Shown: piece after piece, positions 47,461 through 58,276 of the stretch
How positions within the stretch are numbered: position 1 is the stretch's first letter
How the letters are laid out: every line of letters starts with the position of its first letter
Notes under the pieces: generated by a model
Seen by the model: the letters and a program-made list of their open reading frames with translations, nothing else
Databases searched by the model: none
What the model was told of the DNA's origin: nothing
Origin: Oscheius sp. JU75
Lineage: Eukaryota > Nematoda > Chromadorea > Rhabditida > Rhabditidae
Direction of reading: 5' to 3'
DNA: 64,000 bases
Assembly (NCBI GenBank): GCA_037178855.1
Contig: JASJZC010000004.1
Coordinates: 6,138,001-6,202,000, forward strand
Position numbers and translations under genes: made by a program

Positions 47461-48273
47461 GTCCTTATTTAAGAGTCAGTAGTCATTTCAAAGGAATCTA
47501 GTCCTAAATGCCCAAAAATCTCTGCGTGTCTGTGTGTGTCTGAAGCCGTTTTTGCACTTAGTGGGCACTACTTTGTGAGCACACTAATTGGTTGCAAATC
47601 AAGACAAAGTAGAATCCGTTTTGGAGATAGTTTCGTTGGGGAACGTTGCTCATGTCAGGATAGCTCGACTGGAACAGCATCTACGTATCACAAGCCCCAA
47701 CGGGACATCAGCCAACTTTGTTCACCTAACTTTCTGAATTACGGTCGATCGATCTTATCCCTCTTCAGTATGCCCAGTCACTTAAAGCCTCGGTCCATCG
47801 TTGACGCTGTTAAACAACAACACAAGATGGAAATCTATTTCTGTAACGAACTTTACAGCAATTGGTCTGTTTCTTCAGCATTTTCCCGAAAAAGGAGCCC
47901 CGCGGTACTTTTTTTACTGTTCCAAGTTCAAAAACCCTGCAGAGACTGATTATTTGTCAGATCAGGTATCAGATAGAAGAGTAGCTGTTCAGCTGCGATT
48001 TTCGCCCTCTTTCGCAATTCCTGACCAAATTCACTCCCTTTCGCAGATCTTGCCCTAAAGCTATTGGGTTTGACAGTCTCCCCATGGATTCTCCAAAACT
48101 GGTCAGATGTCTGTAAATGCATATGCGTTTATGTGTTCGACTAGGAAAACAATGATACATGGCATAAGGGGGTAGATTTAATCATGGTTAAAGATTTTCG
48201 CGAAGGTTAAAGCTTAAAAAAAGGGATATGTTAGGACAATTATGTATATACAACTTTCAAAAAAAAAAAACCT

Positions 48274-51200
48274 TCACTCGCCGAGATGCTGGAAGATGCG
48301 GTCGAGCTCTTCCGTGTCCGGCTCTTCCTCTTTTATTTCCTCCTTAATTTCTGAAATCGGAGTCCAAGGAACGTCTCCCTGCGGGCCCCAGATGACCGTG
48401 TCATTGTACTTTTTTCGCTCCGACGCCTTTAGGGCTCTCCACTGAAATTTAAACCGGTTTTTGGCCCCAAAATTCGGATAAATACCTTTTCAGATAGAAC
48501 CTTGGTCATCTGGAGGTGGGGGACGCCTTCGGCCTTGAGAATCGGCTCCTGGATGGAGCGAAATAAGCCCCAGCCATTCTTGGGAGGTTCCTTCTCCTTC
48601 TCGACACGTCCAGCTCGGATCGCGTAGGCGTCTTGCTCGGCCGGAGACAGTTTGGCCCACTGAAAAGGCAATGATTTAGACTACGAAAACTTGTACTTTT
48701 TTGGGTAAAAAGCTTGTAAAAGTAACAAAAGTTTCAACTTTAGGCTGCCTACATAAACACGTAGCGAAATTGCATCGTATGATTCTACTGGGAGTTCCAT
48801 GATTGCATGTATTGTACAAAATTGGATGCATAAAGAGTACCGTACCTCAGCTCCATAGATCTTCCTCATCTCACCCGCAGCCAGATTCGGATGCTCTTTG
48901 GCCGTATTTTTCTTCTTCTGCTCGTTGACAAACAGGAAAAATCCATTCGATGGCTTCTTCCACTCTTCCAGCATCTCTTTCTCAGCCTCGCGCATCTGTC
49001 GGATCGACGGAATCTGGCTAGCTTCGCTGTAGCTGGCGACACTTCTTCGTCTCTTCGTCGGCAGCTCGTGACAGCCCGCGATAATATTCTCCCACGTGTC
49101 CGTGTAGGTCGCATCGCGATTGCTTTTGCCCTAAAATGGTGTTTTTTTATAGGAAATTATGCAAGAAAAAACCTCCCACATGGTGTAATCATTGCGATCA
49201 ATGTCCTGGCCGTGGTCGTCTGGATCGAGGAAGCGGACCACGTCGGAATCCTTCTCAATCGGCAGCCAGAGGTCTCCTTCCGACGCGCCGATCATCTTCT
49301 CCAGTTCTTCGTCTGTCTACAATCGATTTTTCAGCAAATTTGAGGAGAAACCTACACATTGGAACTTGGCCGTGTTCGACGTCATCAGGGTTTCGAAATC
49401 ACGCTGCAGGGAGTCAACAACGTCCAGGGCTGCCAATTGAACTTCTGAAGCAATTTTGGCTGGAAAAATCGACAAAAAAATTACCTGCGGCTCCAATGAT
49501 GGCATCGGTCAGCTTGAGCTTCTCCCTGGCCGTAGCCACCACGTACTGATCGATGGTACTTCGGCCTACAAGACGAATGATCTTGACCGGCCTGAAATGG
49601 GGTTAGTTTTCGGTCAAAGAGATCTATTTCCAAATGCTCAAAAGCCTGTGCGTATGTGTGTTTGAAGCCCTAATTGCCAGTTTGTCACAGCAATTACTCT
49701 TTGCAAGTCAAGCCAAATCGCAGTTTGGGAGATGCGTCTCTGGGAGAACGTTGGTCCTGTCACGCTAGCCCGACTGGAACGTCATCTACCTGTCACGCGC
49801 CCCAAGAAGGGGAGGGGGAAACCAACTTAGTCTGTCCAATCCTGTGACATCGAGCCATAGCCTGGATGTCATTCTGCGGATTCCAGTCCGAGTCAAAAAA
49901 GATTGCCGTATCTGCAGCGGTCAGATTCAGACCCACGCCTCCGGCCTTGGTCGAGAGCAGAAAACAGACCGGACCGTCTTTTTCCCCCTCCTGGAACTCC
50001 CCGACAAACTCGACACGTTCCTCTATACCCGTACTGCCGCTGATACGCACGTATTTCCATCCTAAAATTTTGATTATCAGCTTCTAAACGTCGAGGAAAA
50101 CGTGCCTCGCATACGTAGAAAGTCCTCAATAATGTCCAGAGCCTGGAGGAACTGGGAGAAGATCAAGGCTCGATGTCCTCGCGGGATCATGTATTTTAGG
50201 AGACGGTCAAGGACCTGGAGCTTTCCGCTAGCGTCGACGAGATGCTCGCCCTCGATGAAGGGCTCGGGCTCGACCCCGGGAATAATGTAGGGGTGGAGGA
50301 CGCATTTTCGAAGCTCGATGAAAACTTGGGTCAAACTTGCGCAAACTTTTCTTCTACGAAGAGCTCCTAAAATTAATTTAATTTAACTATTGAACACAGG
50401 GAGCGTAATCCGGTTCTTTTTGAATTTGGTGCGCGGGAAATGTGATAATTCTGGCTTGGCTAGAAATACTAAATACATTCGAAAGATGTTTCCGGGAGTA
50501 GTATGATTGGACAAACAAGTTTTACAAGCCCGGAAATCAACCTCAACCTTTTAATTTTGTAGTCTGGGCGCTAACTAACTGAGCTATTGAGGCAAAGGTT
50601 GCGCTGATGTTACCGGTATGTTTGAATTGATGTAAAAGGGGCTCGCTTCAACCTGCGTTTTTGGCCAGCGTGTTCCTGTAGACTTCCTTCTGGAGCTCCG
50701 AGATTCCGTGGTAGAGGATGATCTGCTCGCAGTCCTTCAGTTCCTTCTTGAAGACCTCATCCTTCGTCCGACGGAACATGTACTTCTTCAGGAGCTCCTT
50801 CAGCTCCGGCATGTGTTCGGGGATGACATAGTGATCGGAGAACTGGTCAATTTCGTCCGGAGGAAACTCGATCTAAATTTTTTGACTATTATCAAGGGAA
50901 AAACTGGAAAAACTGACGGGATCGGACAAGGTGAGGAGCGCATAGAGTTCGCCGAGATTGTTCTGAATTGGGGTTCCTGTCAGGAGGATGAAGTGTGGGT
51001 TGACCTGAAGAAGAGGTTACGGTAAAGAACAACTTTTCAAATTTGCTCGTCGCGAGATCCACTGGTGTCTGACCAGGGTCTGAAAATCTGGTCTACAGTA
51101 ACCCAACCCGGCCCGGTTTGCCAATCCTGGTCTGACAAGATTCTAAAAAAAAAAACTCACGTAACGATGTATGAGGGTTTTGAGACACTTGGCCAGTTGA

Positions 51201-51753
51201 CTTGCGGGGTTCTTGACGCATTGGGCCTCGTCGATAGCGAAAGTTGTGAAGGGCATCTTCTTCTGGAGATGGCGAAGGACTTCGAGCGTGGACTTTTGTC
51301 GCAAAAGATGGCCGGCCGTGATGAAGACGGTCTTCTTGCTGAACTTGAGCTTGTCCAGCATCGTCTGTCGCAGTGGCTCCGAGCCGGTGAAGCGGAACGG
51401 CTCCAGATGGCCGCCGCTGAACCTGAATAGACCAAAGATTTGTAGAAAGAGCCTTTTCCCACTTCTTGACCTCCTTTTCCCAGTGCTCACAGACGGAAAG
51501 TGGGCTGAGAACAAAGAAGGGACCTTTGCCTTTAAAGACCTGACGCGTCATTGTGACAATTGTCGTGCATGTCTGAATTTCAGTAATTTTTAGGATAAAA
51601 TAGAGGTTAAAATACCTTTCCGAGACCCATCTCGTCGGCACAGATCCCGCCGTGGCCGTTCTCGAACCACTGCTCCATCTCCTCGACGCCGTTCCACTGG
51701 TGGTCAAAAAGTCTGAGATCACCGTCTTTCCATCTCTTTTCCAGATTGTTCAT
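48274..51753 (-). CDS. SNF2-family ATPase, CHD1L-like, with HMG-like C-terminus (copy A, 759 aa)
   Basis: Thirteen minus-strand exons (51616-51753, 51463-51572, 51161-51422, 50918-51004, 50653-50872, 50106-50366, 49827-50061, 49485-49591, 49356-49444, 49173-49316, 48846-49130, 48486-48659, 48274-48441) sum to 760 codons. Helicase motifs: A-D-E-M-G-L-G-K-T (I), D-E-A-Q (II), [10 protein letters not shown] (III), [15 protein letters not shown] (V), A-R-C-H-R-I-G-Q-T (VI). The [13 protein letters not shown] segment is close to CHD1L/ALC1. No macro domain follows; instead there is an acidic linker and HMG-like boxes ([20 protein letters not shown]...). It would use ATP to move nucleosomes in the nucleus. 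Intron 6 begins with GC (GAG|GCACGT), as in copy B. It is head-to-head with copy B. Confidence 0.88.
50535..50620 (-). repeat. tRNA-like SINE fragment in an intron of copy A
   Basis: On the minus strand: AATAGCTCAGTTAGTTAGCG (A-box), CCAGACTACAAAAT and a weak B-box GGTTGATTTCC. It is probably a tRNA-derived repeat, since the arms do not pair well. Confidence 0.4.
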
Positions 51754-52330
51754 CGTGGAAAGGACCTGAAGAATGTCTATCTACAAAAAATAGCACAAAA
51801 AGTAACAAGGAAGCTAAGCTAAAGTTTTTCTCCTATTCCGACATTTTTCTTGCTACTTTGGCTGTAACCCAGTTCTAAATGACTACGAGAATGTTTATCG
51901 GCCAAACTCAGCAATTTTTGAGACAACGGCCGAAAAGACAGTGAAATAATAAACAGAAACCGTTTCTTGAAGATTTGAAAAATCACGTCAAAACTGCTTG
52001 TAACTCCTACAGTAACCAACGATACGCAAGCGGTATGCCAAAGCAGTTGGTGCGGAGTCGCGATTTTTCCGCACTTTACGTTTTTCTCTCAATATTTTTA
52101 TTTTGCACTTTTTACTTTTTTCCAGCCTGTTTACTCGCTAAACTTTGTTGCAAAAGTTCGCAAAATGTTGGGTAAAGTGCTCCACAGAAGTTCGCGACTG
52201 TTTCCCCATAAAAAACCAAAAAGTGCTAAATGTCATTTCCAAGTTGGTAAACTTCTCGGCACTCTTCCACTTGCTCCGAGCTCTTACTTGCTTTCCCACC
52301 CCTTAAATCGTCCACTTTTCAGTCTAGTCT
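51754..52330. promoter_or_regulatory. 577-bp shared region between the two head-to-head SNF2 genes
   Basis: Only 577 bp separate the two ATGs. Each side ends in an acceptor just before the start (attcttcag on the minus side, acttttcag on the plus side), which fits trans-spliced or 5'-intron leaders. A two-way promoter is inferred. No clear symmetric core motif is visible. Confidence 0.4.
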
Positions 52331-55300
52331 ATGAACAAGTTGGAAAAGAAGTGGAGAGCCGGCGGTGAGCTGGAGCTCTTCCCGCACCAATGGGCCGGCG
52401 TCGAGAAGATGGAGCAGTGGTTCGAGGACGGCCACGGCGGCATATGTGCCGACGAGATGGGTCTCGGAAAAGTATTTTGGCCTCTATTTCACCCCAAAAA
52501 ATGGTGAAATTCCAGACATGTACGACAATTGTCACCCTCACGCGGCAATACTTCAAGCAAAAGGGTCCCTTCTTCATTCTGACTCCTCTTTCCGTCGCCG
52601 AGCACTGGGAACGAGAGCTGACAAAGTAGAAATAGACCATTTCTCGTTTAAAAAAAGTGGGTTTAGATTCAGTGACGGTCATCTGGAGCCGTTCAAGTTT
52701 ACCGGCCATGAGACCGTGCGTCAGGAGGCGCTGGATGAGTTGGAGTTTAGTCAGAAGACCGTCTTCATCACCAGCGGCCACATACTCAGGCAGGAGTCCA
52801 CGCTCGTCGTTCTTCGCCGTCTCCAAAAGAAGCTCAAATTCACCACATTTGTTATAGACGAGGCACAATGCGTCAAGACACTGGGATCACAGCTGACCAA
52901 GTGCATGAACAGTCTCATCCACATGGCGGTAAATTTTTAATCCACCCATGTCAACTTTTCTGCTACACTGCTCTTGTATCTGATTCTACAGCAGGAGTAA
53001 CGAACCCGAGTTGTTTAAAAAAATTTAAAATTTAGCGCTAATCACTAAACCACTGGTGTAAAGTACTTTCGAAGTCTCAATAAGATCGCGGACGTTTGCG
53101 AAATTCTTCATATTCGTACTCTAGTGCTTAGAGCGCTGGATTAGTATCCGCAGCATTTCGGGTACGATGCCCTTTATATAAAAAATATTTCCTACTGTCC
53201 TAAATTCCCTTTATTGTCTCTGTAATATTGGCTTGCGCTCCACAAGCTTACTAAAAAGAAAGCCTTTGAAAAGGCCGAAAGTAGTCATAGCTGGACGGTC
53301 AAATGCTGAAATAATTTCATATTTTTCAGAAAACCGCGAACCTCATTTTGTTGACAGGAACCCCTATACAAAACAACCTGAACGAACTTTACACTCTCCT
53401 CACTCTGGCCGATCCCGTTAGTTTCCCCGCTTCTATAATAACCAAACCTCAAAAGTTCAGGTAGAATTCTTCCGGGAAGGCATGGAAGACTTCTCCGAGA
53501 AGTACACCGATCCGGAAAACATGCCCGAGCTGAAGGAGCTCTTAAAGAAGTATCTGTTCCGTCGGACGAAGGAGGAAGTCTTTAAGCGGGAGCTGAAAAA
53601 TTGCGAGCAGGTCATCCTCTATCACGGGATCAGTGATCTCCAGAAGGACGTCTACAAGAATATTGTGCATAGAAACGCAGGTGATTCTTAAACTTTTAGA
53701 TGGTAGAGTTGAGGTTCTTGTGAACCTGTCACTTCCCCACCTTTAGAACCTTTCTTATGTCCTTCTCTTCTCAAAATAGCCTATTCAAAAAGTTTTATCA
53801 TCCGCGGGAGTCGAACCTCGGTCGTCTGGTTTGTAGTAAAGCCTCTTAGCAATACACCAACTTTTTCGCTAAAAATTTGAAGAACTCTAACTTTGTTTAG
53901 AGAGCGGAAACCACTGAAAATAATTGCAAATTCTTACTCAGCTCGAAAAATTCTACAAAATCGAACCCTTTGTTCCTCGCATCCAAACCCTTAGGGTTTA
54001 CAATTATAGACGAGGAGACTCTTTTTAAACGGTTCAAAATTGACAAAAATTAACTTTTAGCCGCTCTCCGGGACCGTCAAGCCGGCGTCAATTTGGGCAA
54101 TGTGCTGATGGAGATCAGAAAATGCGTCATCCACCCCTACATCATCCCCGGGGTTGAGCCCGAACCGTTCGAAGAGGGCGAGCATCTCGTCGACGCCAGT
54201 GGAAAACTCCAGGTTCTTGACCGCCTCCTAAAGTATATGATCCCTCGAGGACATCGAGCCCTTATCTTCTCGCAGTTCTTGGGAGCCCTGGATATTATTG
54301 AGGACCTTTTTCGCATGCGAGGCACGTTTTTTGACGGTTCTTAAACCTGAAAGTCAAAATTTTAGGATGGAAATACGTGCGTATTAGCGGAGACACGACG
54401 ATTGAGGAACGCGTCGAGTTTGTGGACGATTTCCAGGACAAAAAGAAAGAGGACGGTCCGGTCTGTTTTCTGCTCTCGACCAAGGCCGGAGGCGTGGGTC
54501 TGAATCTGACCGCTGCAGATACGGCAATCTTTTTTGACTCGGACTGGAATCCGCAGAATGACATCCAGGCTATGGCTCGATGTCACAGGATTGGACAGAC
54601 TAAGTTGGTTTTCCTGAACTTTTAGGCTGTTTAGAGAGATAGAGTTCCGGAAAGTCGTCTAGAATAGTTACAGAGATGGTTAGGAACCTTCCAATTACAG
54701 TAATCCACTTTGGAAATCAGCTTATCCTGTCACTTTGTCTCTGTCAATCTGTCCCCTCTCATCTGTTGATCTCTCATCCTCTCCCTATTAACCGCTCTCA
54801 CCATGTCTCTCTGTCAGACAAAACCTGTCAAAAACTTCTATTCTCTGTCAACTTGTCCAGTCTGTGAAAGTCGAACTCTAATGCTATTCGTCAACTAATT
54901 CTTGACATGTCAATTTGATTTCTAGTCCCAGATCCCAGACTGTTAACCTACAGTTATTCACCACGAACTCATCCCATTTCAGGCCGGTCAAGATCATTCG
55001 TCTTGTAGGCCGAAGTACCATCGATCAGTACGTGGTAGCCACGGCCAGAGAGAAGCTCAAGCTGACGGATGCCATCATTGGAGGACCTGGTAAATTTTTC
55101 TTTTTTTGGGGCTTTTTTGACTAAACTTTAACATTTTTCATAACAAAAATTCACAGAAATTCAATTGGCAGCTCTGGACGTTGTTGACGCTCTGCAGCGC
55201 GATTTCGAAACCCTGATGACGTCGAGCACGGACAAGTTCCAATGTGTAGGTTTTTCTACAAATTCGTGCTAAAAAATCTATTTCAGACAGACGAAGAACT

Positions 55301-57493
55301 GGAGAAGATGATCGGAGCATCGAAGGGAGACGCCTGGCTGCCGATTGAGAAGGATTCCGACGTGGTCCGCTTCCTCGATCCGAACGAGTGCGACGAGCAG
55401 GACATTGACAAGAATGATTACACTAAGTGGGAAGTAATTTTTGCTTAAATTTCCCGCCAAAGTCCTATAATTTCCAGGGCAAAAGCCATAAAGATGCGAC
55501 CTACACGGGCACCTGGGACCGAATCGTCAACGGAAATGTGGATCTGTTGAAGAGGAAACGAAATGAGGTCGACTATTCGATGAGCGCCTCGGATCAAAGA
55601 CCTAAGAAGAGGAAGGTGGACGCGGGCGCCGAGATAGAGGACGAGTCCGATGAGGCTGAGGACGATGATGACGAGAATGATGACGGATTCGATGTGGTCA
55701 AGGAGAAGGAAAAGGTGGACAAGATGAAGCGTCGCACCGGATATATCGTTTTTCTGACAGAAAATAAGGCCAAGATCATGGCGGAGAATCCCACTGTCGC
55801 GGGCAATGACCTCGTGAAGCTATACAGTTCGGAGGTAATCCCTTTTATACACTTTCTCGCCTTCTGGACTATCCTACCCAGTCAATCGGTCCAAAAGCAT
55901 CTCTGAAGTGCCTTGTTCATCTGACATGGTCAACCAATGGTCAGTCCTTAGCAGCTCCCTCTCGGATTCTGTCAGTCTGTTTTGTTGCTCTCCTGTTATT
56001 AAGTCCTCCTCTAAACCAAGCCTGTTGATTTTGCTCGGGTAACGCGACGCCCCTCTCTGCCGATCCGCCATGGCAGAGATCAGTTGACCACTGATCATTG
56101 TCTGTCGATGACATCCATTTTTCCTTGCCTGTCACTGTGTGCTCGTCGAACTTTACCAGTGTGTTCCATTTCAATCGAAAGTCCTTCTGAATTTGTCACA
56201 TGGTCTCTTCTCTTCTTGTCTTTCTCAACCTGTCCCTTCCGAATCTGTCAATTTCAGACGGTCCTCCTCTCACACTGTCGACAGTTTCCGTTTTGTTTGT
56301 TTCTTGTTACCGTGTGTGCATATGCGAACTTGCAAACTTTTTGTTAACTTCTTACAGTCTATGACAGACACTGGCAACCAAAAAAAAAATAGGAGTTAGC
56401 TGATTCCTTACCAAAACCTGACTTTCCACTTTTCAGTGGAACAAGCTCCCGAAGGATGTGAAGCAACAGTATAACGTAAAGGGCGGCTATGTCGAGAAGG
56501 AGAAGACGCCAAAACAGCCCCAAGGATTCGCCTTCGGAAATTTCCGTGCCCAAGTTGAAAAGCTGTTCCGTGATGAGAATCCACAACTGACGGACCAACA
56601 AGTTATGCAGACTCTTATCGCCCAGTGGAAAGCCCTGCCGCAGAAGAGCAGAACAAAGTATGGGAAAGGGTATAAAGGTTAGTTGGATTTTTTTTTCCTT
56701 GTAGCAGGTTGCTAGTTTTCTTGTAAACCTGCCAACTTTTCACCTTGTGAACCTACCCACGTTTTTTTTCTTCAGAATATCCTGTTTAAAAGTTTGTCAC
56801 TCGTGGGGGTCAAACCCGGGGCGTCTGGTCTGTAGGAATGCCGCATAACAATACACCACCAAAAACTTGAAGAGCTAGAACTTTGTTCGGTGAAGGGGTC
56901 CCCCTAAATATGTTTGCAAATTTTTACTCAGTTCAGAAAGCTCTAAAAAATGGTTATTTACAAAAAAAAGTTTGAGCTCGGGCGGAACCTTCACATCATA
57001 ACCCTTTGTGTCTACAATAGGCCACAGGTAGACGGCTTCTGAATGATAAGATTAAATGGGCGCGATTCCACTTTTGTTTCCAATTTCCAGTTCACAACTT
57101 TGCCACGACCGAGACAAATCTCACCCCTGCACGTCTCCTCACAACCACTCCCAAGTCTTCGGCTGCTGATTTGGCCCCCAAGCCGAAGACACTGGCCGAG
57201 ATTCTCCAGCCCCTGACGGATCCTAAGCCAGTCAAAAAAGCCTCTCTAAACACTCCCTTGCTCACGATCCGTGAGCCGGTGAAGCGGCGCCCGATCTGCC
57301 TCGTCGGGGCCAAGATCCCCAAGCCGCACCCACTCGTCAGCAACACGTCGATCCCGTTCCGCTCGCACCAGAACGGCGTCATTCTTCACGTTCCGATTGA
57401 CGACGTCGTCAAAAGCATGATCAATTGGAAGAGTACGTTTACCTGCCCCTTCGATACTAAATATCTTACTTTTCAGCAAGCATCGAACTTTAA
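52331..57493 (+). CDS. SNF2-family ATPase, CHD1L-like, with HMG-like C-terminus (copy B, 872 aa)
   Basis: Fourteen exons (52331-52471, 52516-52625, 52667-52928, 53330-53416, 53461-53680, 54061-54321, 54366-54603, 54983-55089, 55157-55245, 55287-55433, 55478-55834, 56437-56677, 57091-57432, 57477-57493) sum to 873 codons. Exons 2-6, 8 and 9 have exactly the same lengths as in copy A (110, 262, 87, 220, 261, 107, 89). Motifs: D-E-M-G-L-G-K (about residues 41-47), D-E-A-Q (about 149-152), T-G-T-P-I-Q-N-N, and H-R-I-G-Q-T (about 434-439). A Lys/Arg and Asp/Glu-rich linker ([20 protein letters not shown]) and two HMG-like boxes (about 640-755) follow, then a Pro/Lys-rich tail absent from copy A. 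There is no macro domain. Intron 6 uses the GC donor GAG|GCACGT. AATAAA lies at 57573-57578. Confidence 0.88.
53000..53175. repeat. Two tRNA-like repeat pieces in intron 3 of copy B
   Basis: On the minus strand near 53000-53060: CCAGTGGTTTAGTGATTAGC and CTCGGGTTCGTTACT. On the plus strand near 53117-53172: CTCTAGTGCTTAGAGCGCTGG and TTTCGGGTACGATGCCC. Both have A- and B-box resemblance without a proper cloverleaf. Confidence 0.4.
53795..53875 (-). repeat. tRNA-derived SINE-like repeat in intron 5 of copy B
   Basis: On the minus strand: AGTTGGTGTATTGCTAAGAGG, then ACGACCGAGGTTCGACTCCC. Same family as 9047-9118. Confidence 0.55.
56785..56868 (-). repeat. tRNA-derived SINE-like repeat in intron 12 of copy B
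   Basis: On the minus strand: GTGGTGTATTGTTATGCGGC, then CGCCCCGGGTTTGACCCCC. A diverged copy of the same family; flanking sequence (AACTTTGTT..., ACTCAGTT) is also shared with the 53.8-kb copy. Confidence 0.5.
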
Positions 57494-57605
57494 AAAAAGT
57501 CGCCGCCTCCGAACTGCATAAACTGATCTCACCAGTTTTTTAGTATTACATATTTTCTTGTGAAAAATTACGAATAAAACGTATTTATTTTACAGATTTT
57601 TAAAA

Positions 57606-57877
57606 TGAGATCAAGGTACTGGGAGGGGAAGCAGTTTAAGCTGGACACAAGTAAAGAGAGGAGACTGGATATACAAGCAGATTTGGCGGGAAGTATGGGA
57701 TTCAAGCCGTGTTGGAAACTCGATGCTGACCGGAGTGGAGAGCGGCTCGACGACGACGGGCAGCGGCTATTTCTCGCTGGACCTTGGGCTCGAAAGATTC
57801 ACGGATCGACTCGACGAGGTGCTGACTGGCGGGGAGCTTTATTACCTGGAATTTGGGCAGTTTTTCGAGGGAAATGG
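57606..57877 (+). CDS. Possible small gene downstream of copy B, unrecognised
   Basis: An acceptor (tttacag, ending about 57596) and ATG 57606 (MRSRYWEGK) come about 100 bp after the copy B stop. A long open stretch in the second frame (about 57681-57876) reads like real protein: Q-I-W-R-E-V-W-D-S-S, then SGYFSLDLGLERFTDRLDEV, then LYYLEFGQFFEGNG. It is followed by a GTGAGG donor. The simplest model is M-R-S-R, a short intron and this exon, with later exons not found. No family is recognised. Confidence 0.35.
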
Positions 57878-58086
57878 TGAGGTATTAAATTTATTTTGTA
57901 GAACGGTAATAGCTGAAAGACTGTAGCCCTGGTACGGAACAAATCTGGTTAAAGTGGGGTCATTGCAGTAGCATTTCGATCTTCAGGAGGTTTATAAAGT
58001 TAGCTCTGCTCAAGTCAATTTCGAAGACAATCTTGAAGAAATACTACTCGGAGGAGCCAATTCAGTAACTTACGGTTGGAAGATTT

Positions 58087-58240
58087 TCACTTATTCGAAG
58101 ACACCTCTTTTTCCGACCTTATCGGTCTCTCAAAAAAGCAAATCAGTCCCTATCTCTCCCATTTCTGTACTCAAAAAGTGCCCTCGTACCATCTTCACTT
58201 CGATATTTCGCGTAGCTCGTGCTTCCGTGGCGCAATAGGC

Positions 58241-58276
<36 letters not shown>

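Larger units (their letters stand above)
40275..48273. other. 8-kb region without a supported gene
   Basis: I found no exon here with convincing splice context, homology or codon pattern. It holds GA/CT simple repeats (for example 41485-41510 and 42346-42362), hairpin-family copies at 41949 and 42811, and degenerate units around GGACAGGACAGAACTGG at 43610-43720 and, inverted, 47278-47460. It may contain the promoter and first exon(s) of the minus-strand Gln-rich gene, because the exon at 40213-40274 has an acceptor facing this region. Confidence 0.5.

Noticed and set aside
53117..53172. Possible plus-strand tRNA
   Set aside because: A- and B-box-like pieces are present, but the acceptor stem and anticodon arm do not pair.
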